From an uncultured Clostridium sp. (GTDB lineage Bacteria > Bacillota > Clostridia > TANB77 > CAG-508): DNA of 64,000 bases. Below are positions 59,825-64,000 of the stretch, one piece after another (position 1 is the first letter of the stretch; every line of letters starts with the position of its first letter). The notes under the pieces are model-generated. The model did not search any database, was not told the origin of the DNA, and saw only the letters and a list, made by a program, of their open reading frames with translations. The position numbers and the translations under genes were made by a program. The DNA is taken from NCBI GenBank assembly GCA_946499885.1, contig CAMMTN010000007.1:1-64000 (forward strand), in the 5' to 3' direction.

Positions 59825-62164
59825 ATGACAAGATTTACAAAAATGCAAGCCTATGGTAATGACTATGTGTACATTGATGCAATTAATCAAAAAATTGATA
59901 ATTTAAGTGAACTAGCAAAATATGTAAGTAATAGACATTTTGGGATAGGTTCAGATGGAATGGTACTAATTTGCAAGTCTGATGTTGCAGATTTTAGAAT
60001 GAGAATGTTTAATCCAGATGGAACAGAAGGAGAAATGTGTGGAAATGCTTTACGTAGTTTAAGTAAATATGTATATGACCACAAATTGACAGATAAAGAA
60101 GAACTTACAATTGAAACTCTTGGAGGAATTCAACATGTTAAATTAACTGTAGAAGATGGGAAAGCAGTAAATATTGAAGCAAACATTGGAAAACCAGTAT
60201 TAGATACAAGAAAAATACCAGTTAATACTAATTTACCAGAATTTATTGAACAAGAAGTAACTGTATTAGACAAAATTTTCAAAATTACAGCAGTATCATG
60301 GGGAAATCCTCATTGTGTAATGTTTATAGATGATGTAGATAATTTTGATGTTGAAAAATATGGTAAAGCAATAGAATATAAAACAGATTTATTCCCTAAC
60401 AAAACAAATGTAACATTTGCAGAAATTATAGATAGAAACAATATTAAAATGAGAGAATGGGAAAGAGGAACAGGAGAAACTATTGGATGTGGTACAGGGT
60501 GTTGTACAGCAACAGTAGCAGCGGTTTTAACAGGAAGATGCGATAGAAAAGTTAAGGTTCATCAAATAGGTGGAATTTTGGAAACAAATTGGGATGAAGA
60601 AACAGGAAAAATGTTTATGAAGGGCCCATCTCATACTGTTTTTGAATCAGAAATTGATGTTGACAGAATAATTAATAAAAAAGCAAATAGAGTAAAAAAA
60701 TTAACAAAATTACTAGAAAATGTGGATTATGAACTTGTAAAAGGAAGTTTAGATGTAGATATTGCAGATGTAAAAGATGACTCTAGAAAAGTAGAAGAAA
60801 ATGATTTATATATAGCCAAAATAGGAAGTACATCAAACTCACATAAATTCATACCAGATGCAATAAAAAAAGGTGCTAAAGCAGTTGTAATAGAACAAGA
60901 TATAGATATAAAAGAAGATGTTACAGTAATAAAAGTAAAATCTTCTAGACAAGCTATGGCATATATTTCAGCTTCATATTTTGATCATCCAGCGGAAAAA
61001 TTAATAACTATTGGTGTTACTGGAACTGCAGGAAAAACTTCTACAACAACAATACTTAAAAAAATGTTAGAAGAATCTGGCAATAAGGTTGGATTAATTG
61101 GTACAATAGGAGCATTTATAGATAAAACAAAAATAGACCTCCATAATACTACACCAGAAAATTATGAAGTACAAAGATTATTTGACAAAATGGTGGATGA
61201 AGGTTGTAAATATGCAATTATGGAAGTATCTTCTCAAGGATTAAAAATGAACAGAGTAGATGGATTCACATTTGATTATGGAGTATTTACAAATATATCA
61301 AATGAACATATAGGTCCAAATGAGCATGAAAGCTTTGAAGAATATATGTATTGCAAGAGTCTATTATTCCAAAAATGTAAAAAAGGAATAATAAATGTAG
61401 ATGATAAAAATTGGGAAAATATAATAAAAAATCATACATGTGATATAATAAAATTCGGTGTAAACTCTGAAGAAGTTGATATGAAAGCAAGCAATATAGA
61501 ATTTATAATGACACATGATTTTCTAGGAATGGGATTTGATGTTACAGGCAAAATAAATGATAGATTTGAAGTTGCAATTCCAGGAAGATTCTCTGTATAC
61601 AATTCTTTATGTGCAATAACAATTGCAAATGAATTAGGAGTAAGCATAGAACCTATGAAAAAGGCTTTAAGAAAAGCTTATGTAAAAGGTAGAATGGAAT
61701 TAGTAAGTTTTAATAAAAAATATAAACTTATAGTTGATTATGCTCATAATGAAGATGAAATGACAAATTTAATGGAAACAATTATGGAATATAAGCCAAA
61801 AAGAATAGTATGTATTTTTGGTGGCGGTGGAAACCGTGCTAAATCTAGAAGATATGATATGGGAGAAATTTCAGGTAAATATGCAGGACTTACAATTCTT
61901 ACAGAGGACAATCCTCGTTTTGAAGAATTAGAATCAATTAATAATGATATAATAATTGGACTAAATAGAAGCAATGGAAAGTATATAACAATAAATGATA
62001 GAGGGGAAGCTATAGAATATGCTATGGCTAATGCACAAGAAGGAGATATGATACTTTTAATTGGAAAAGGACATGAACAGTATCAAGAAATAAAAGGTGT
62101 TCAATATTATTGGGATGAAAGAGAAGCAGTAAAGAAGGCAGAAGAAAAATTGAAGAATGGGTAG
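59825..62164 (+). CDS. Fused diaminopimelate epimerase and UDP-MurNAc-tripeptide synthetase (DapF-MurE)
   Basis: A 779-residue two-domain protein. Residues 1-~285 are DapF, which converts LL- to meso-diaminopimelate: MQAYGNDYVYIDA start, catalytic Cys in EMCGNALR (~72) and in ETIGCGTGCC (~222), GNPHCVMFID between. From ~290 it is MurE, which adds meso-DAP to UDP-MurNAc-L-Ala-D-Glu: ATP site GVTGTAGKTSTTT (~396), the substrate loop TTPENYE, central HNEDEM..., and LTEDNPRFEEL (~695), where DNPR indicates meso-DAP rather than lysine. No stop or frame break separates the parts. The fusion would channel product to user in the cytoplasm. AGGAGGAAT spans the stop of the previous gene. Confidence 0.93.
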   Translation: MTRFTKMQAYGNDYVYIDAINQKIDNLSELAKYVSNRHFGIGSDGMVLICKSDVADFRMRMFNPDGTEGEMCGNALRSLSKYVYDHKLTDKEELTIETLGGIQHVKLTVEDGKAVNIEANIGKPVLDTRKIPVNTNLPEFIEQEVTVLDKIFKITAVSWGNPHCVMFIDDVDNFDVEKYGKAIEYKTDLFPNKTNVTFAEIIDRNNIKMREWERGTGETIGCGTGCCTATVAAVLTGRCDRKVKVHQIGGILETNWDEETGKMFMKGPSHTVFESEIDVDRIINKKANRVKKLTKLLENVDYELVKGSLDVDIADVKDDSRKVEENDLYIAKIGSTSNSHKFIPDAIKKGAKAVVIEQDIDIKEDVTVIKVKSSRQAMAYISASYFDHPAEKLITIGVTGTAGKTSTTTILKKMLEESGNKVGLIGTIGAFIDKTKIDLHNTTPENYEVQRLFDKMVDEGCKYAIMEVSSQGLKMNRVDGFTFDYGVFTNISNEHIGPNEHESFEEYMYCKSLLFQKCKKGIINVDDKNWENIIKNHTCDIIKFGVNSEEVDMKASNIEFIMTHDFLGMGFDVTGKINDRFEVAIPGRFSVYNSLCAITIANELGVSIEPMKKALRKAYVKGRMELVSFNKKYKLIVDYAHNEDEMTNLMETIMEYKPKRIVCIFGGGGNRAKSRRYDMGEISGKYAGLTILTEDNPRFEELESINNDIIIGLNRSNGKYITINDRGEAIEYAMANAQEGDMILLIGKGHEQYQEIKGVQYYWDEREAVKKAEEKLKNG

Positions 62165-62169
62165 AGAAT

Positions 62170-62195
62170 AAAGACCGCATTTTATGCGGTCTTTG
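62170..62195 (+). terminator. Rho-independent terminator of the dapF-murE transcript
   Basis: AAAGACCGCAT pairs with ATGCGGTCTTT around TTT. Confidence 0.75.
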
Positions 62196-62292
62196 TGCAG
62201 TTAAAATATAAATTTTCCATACTACTAGACTTTTTTCGATATTTGTTTTAAAATAATGTGTGAAAAAATAAAAAGCAAAGGAATGATGAAAA

Positions 62293-62823
62293 ATGAATAT
62301 ATGGCATGATATAAGAAAAGAAAGAATAAATAAAAACGATTTTGTTGGAGTAGTAGAAATTTCTAAAAATGGAAAAAATAAATATGAATTAGATAAAGAA
62401 ACAGGAATGTTAAGATTAGACAGAGTTTTATACACAGCTACACATTATCCTACAAATTATGGGTTTATTCCAAGAACTTATGCAGAAGATAATGATCCAT
62501 TAGATGTACTTATTCTATGTAATGAGGAAATACAACCACTTACATTAGTTGAATGTTATCCAATTGGAGTACTAATAATGAATGATGGTGGAGAAGAAGA
62601 CGAAAAAATAATAGCAATATCTAAAAAAGATCCATATTTAAATGTTTTTAATGATATATCTGCACTTCCAAATCATATATTAGATGAAATAAAACACTTT
62701 TTTGAAGTATATAAGCAATTAGAAGGAAAGACAACTACTGTTGACAGAATGCTAGGAAGAGAAGAAGCAGAAAAAATTATTGAAAAATGTATGAAAAGAT
62801 ATGACGAAAACTTTGAACTTTAG
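62293..62823 (+). CDS. ppa: Inorganic pyrophosphatase, family I
   Basis: A 176-residue soluble enzyme that hydrolyses pyrophosphate and so drives biosynthesis. KNKYELDKETG, the YPTNYGFIP segment and the metal-binding acidic signature EDNDPLDVLIL are typical, with length in the usual range. AAAGGAATG lies before the ATG. The last codons (Glu, Leu, stop) fall inside a class B REP-like repeat, so the very C-terminus may be repeat-derived. Confidence 0.94.
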   Translation: MNIWHDIRKERINKNDFVGVVEISKNGKNKYELDKETGMLRLDRVLYTATHYPTNYGFIPRTYAEDNDPLDVLILCNEEIQPLTLVECYPIGVLIMNDGGEEDEKIIAISKKDPYLNVFNDISALPNHILDEIKHFFEVYKQLEGKTTTVDRMLGREEAEKIIEKCMKRYDENFEL

Positions 62824-62955
62824 GGACGTTCCTTAAAGTTCAAGAAAGATAAATGAAATTACTATATATTTAATTACAAAATGAACTTTAAGGAACGTCC
62901 CTAAAGTTCAAAGTTAACATAAAAATGTAGCGAAAAGGCCTGTCCCTATCGCGAC
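62814..62955. repeat. Cluster of class B and class C REP-like palindromes
   Basis: Class B copies at 62814-62842 and 62882-62910 are exact reverse complements (TGAACTTTAGGGACGTTCC and so on), separated by ~39 bases. A class C copy (TGTAGCG ... TGTCCCTATCGCGACA) follows at 62926-62955, directly before a ribosome site. Confidence 0.85.
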
Positions 62956-62971
62956 AAAAGGAGAGAGTTAA

Positions 62972-64000
62972 TTGATTGAAAAAATAGTTTTTAACTTATT
63001 AGCATTTGCAATATTTATAATTGTTTTTGGAAGGTTTATAAAAAAGAATGATACAAGTTATGTATATATATTAGGATTAGAATTTTTAGGAATAGTAATT
63101 AATTTTTTGGAATTAATTTTTAATATACATTTAAATTTATTCTTTAGAATTTTAATATATATTTTATCAGTGATAATTCCAACAATAATACTTATAATAG
63201 AATATAAGAAAAAAATAGATTTTCCAGAGATGCTAAATATTACTTTAGCGAAAATTGCATTAAACGCTGGAAATACAGAAAAAGCAAAAGATTATTTATT
63301 TAAACTTATAAACAAATATCCAGAAAGTTATATTGGTCACAAGACTTTAGCAGAAATTTATGAGAAAGAAGAAAAATATTCTGTTGCAGTAGATGAATAT
63401 ATTAGAGCAACTGAGCTAAATAATAAGGATATAAAGCTAAATTATAAAATCGCTGATTTATTAAACAAAGATAAAAGAGCAAATGATGCAATTCAAGTAT
63501 TGCAAGATATTTTGAAAAAGAATCCAGAATATTATAAAGCTACTAATTTGTTAGGAGAAATCTTATATACGAATGAAAGATATAAAGAAGCAATAAATGT
63601 ATATATGAATGCTTTAAGATATAATCCAGGTAATTATGATTTGTATTATAATCTTGGAATGGTATGTACAATGGTTAATGATTTTCAAAGAGCAAAAGAA
63701 TTTTATCAAAAAGCAGCTCAGATTAATTCTCTTTTATATAATGCGAAACTTAGCTTAGGACAAATTGCTTTAATTGCAGGAGATTTAGATGAAGCTGAAG
63801 AATATTTTAAAGAAAGTATAAAAGGTGAAGATACAGAATCAGGTTCATACTATTATTTAGCACAAGTTGCTATTCTTAAAGGAGATAAGGAAAAAGCAAC
63901 TAATTACATGAATATAGCAATAGAACTTGAACCAAGTATTTATGATAAAGTTCAAAAAGAAAATGTTTTCTTACCAATTATTAATAATATTAGAAAGCCA
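62972..64000 (+). CDS. Membrane-anchored tetratricopeptide repeat protein (3'-truncated by window end)
   Basis: A TTG at 62972 follows AAAAGGAGAG and opens IEKIVFNLLAFAIFIIVFG; the frame stays open for 343 codons to the window edge. Two or three hydrophobic segments occupy residues ~5-75, and from about residue 90 the sequence is a series of TPR units (LNITLAKIALNAGNTEKAKD, GHKTLAEIYEKEEKYSVAVD, YKATNLLGEILYTNERYKEA, YDLYYNLGMVCTMVNDFQRA). It should scaffold other proteins at the inner face of the membrane; partners are unknown. The C-terminus is missing. Confidence 0.82.
   Translation, partial: MIEKIVFNLLAFAIFIIVFGRFIKKNDTSYVYILGLEFLGIVINFLELIFNIHLNLFFRILIYILSVIIPTIILIIEYKKKIDFPEMLNITLAKIALNAGNTEKAKDYLFKLINKYPESYIGHKTLAEIYEKEEKYSVAVDEYIRATELNNKDIKLNYKIADLLNKDKRANDAIQVLQDILKKNPEYYKATNLLGEILYTNERYKEAINVYMNALRYNPGNYDLYYNLGMVCTMVNDFQRAKEFYQKAAQINSLLYNAKLSLGQIALIAGDLDEAEEYFKESIKGEDTESGSYYYLAQVAILKGDKEKATNYMNIAIELEPSIYDKVQKENVFLPIINNIRKP

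Noticed and set aside
1..64000. CRISPR array, rRNA or tRNA genes
   Set aside because: No regularly spaced direct repeats were seen; the repeats present are palindromes at irregular spacing. No tRNA cloverleaf or rRNA segment was recognised by eye.

Overview
The window is AT-rich DNA with strong GGAGG-type ribosome binding sites, consensus TTGACA/TATAAT promoters, a CtsR-McsA-McsB-ClpC stress operon, an alpha/beta small acid-soluble spore protein, a SpoVD-like penicillin-binding protein, GatCAB, and a MurE carrying the meso-DAP motif DNPR. Together these point to a low-GC, endospore-forming Clostridia member, probably an uncultured anaerobic gut lineage; AdhE and L-lactate dehydrogenase suggest fermentation. 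The lineage is inferred, since no rRNA gene is present.

Layout. 0-5.7 kb: accessory region with a structured repeat, two related XRE regulators, and a pilin-like surface gene whose 3' end looks like the variable region of a diversity-generating retroelement (DGR), followed by a miniature element and a second, broken variable end; then an MTA/SAH-type deaminase. 5.8-14.3 kb: AAA/PD-(D/E)XK protein, SMC, Ca2+ P-type ATPase. 14.6-19.7 kb: cell envelope and rRNA methylation (M23 peptidase, PBP, RsmA, sortase). 20-28.5 kb: LD-carboxypeptidase, uracil-DNA glycosylase, Nudix, glutamate-synthase-like oxidoreductase, a RAYT transposase flanked by its REP repeats, a putative zinc peptidase and LeuRS. 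28.6-32.9 kb: a second XRE/pilin pair with a DGR-like tail, cut downstream by a two-gene IS256-family element with an 8-bp target duplication. 33-45.5 kb: guanine deaminase, AdhE, hydrolases, thymidylate kinase, gatCAB, rpsT, HPF, SASP, HAD phosphatase. 45.6-48.2 kb: large LRR/InlB-repeat surface protein. 48.4-53.5 kb: ctsR-mcsA-mcsB-clpC. 53.6-64 kb: L-LDH, broken hemolysin III, MacB/FtsX-type ABC protein, Cys/Met PLP enzyme, a DapF-MurE fusion, pyrophosphatase and a TPR protein that runs off the end.

The most unusual content is of four kinds. (1) Two type-IV-pilin-leader proteins with near-identical first ~200 codons and GC-rich, NNC/NNT-biased C-terminal tails typical of DGR targets, with no reverse transcriptase in the window. 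(2) A dense population of short palindromes built round GGGACG, in at least three sequence classes, often as inverted pairs, one pair bracketing a RAYT gene; two copies form the ends of coding genes. (3) Two long hairpins with an almost identical ~80-nt core but unrelated, self-complementary arms. (4) An IS256-type element whose first gene looks like a transposase homologue that has lost all catalytic acids. A fused DapF-MurE joins meso-DAP production to its addition to the peptidoglycan precursor. Three genes carry single-base frameshifts, which may be real decay or assembly errors.
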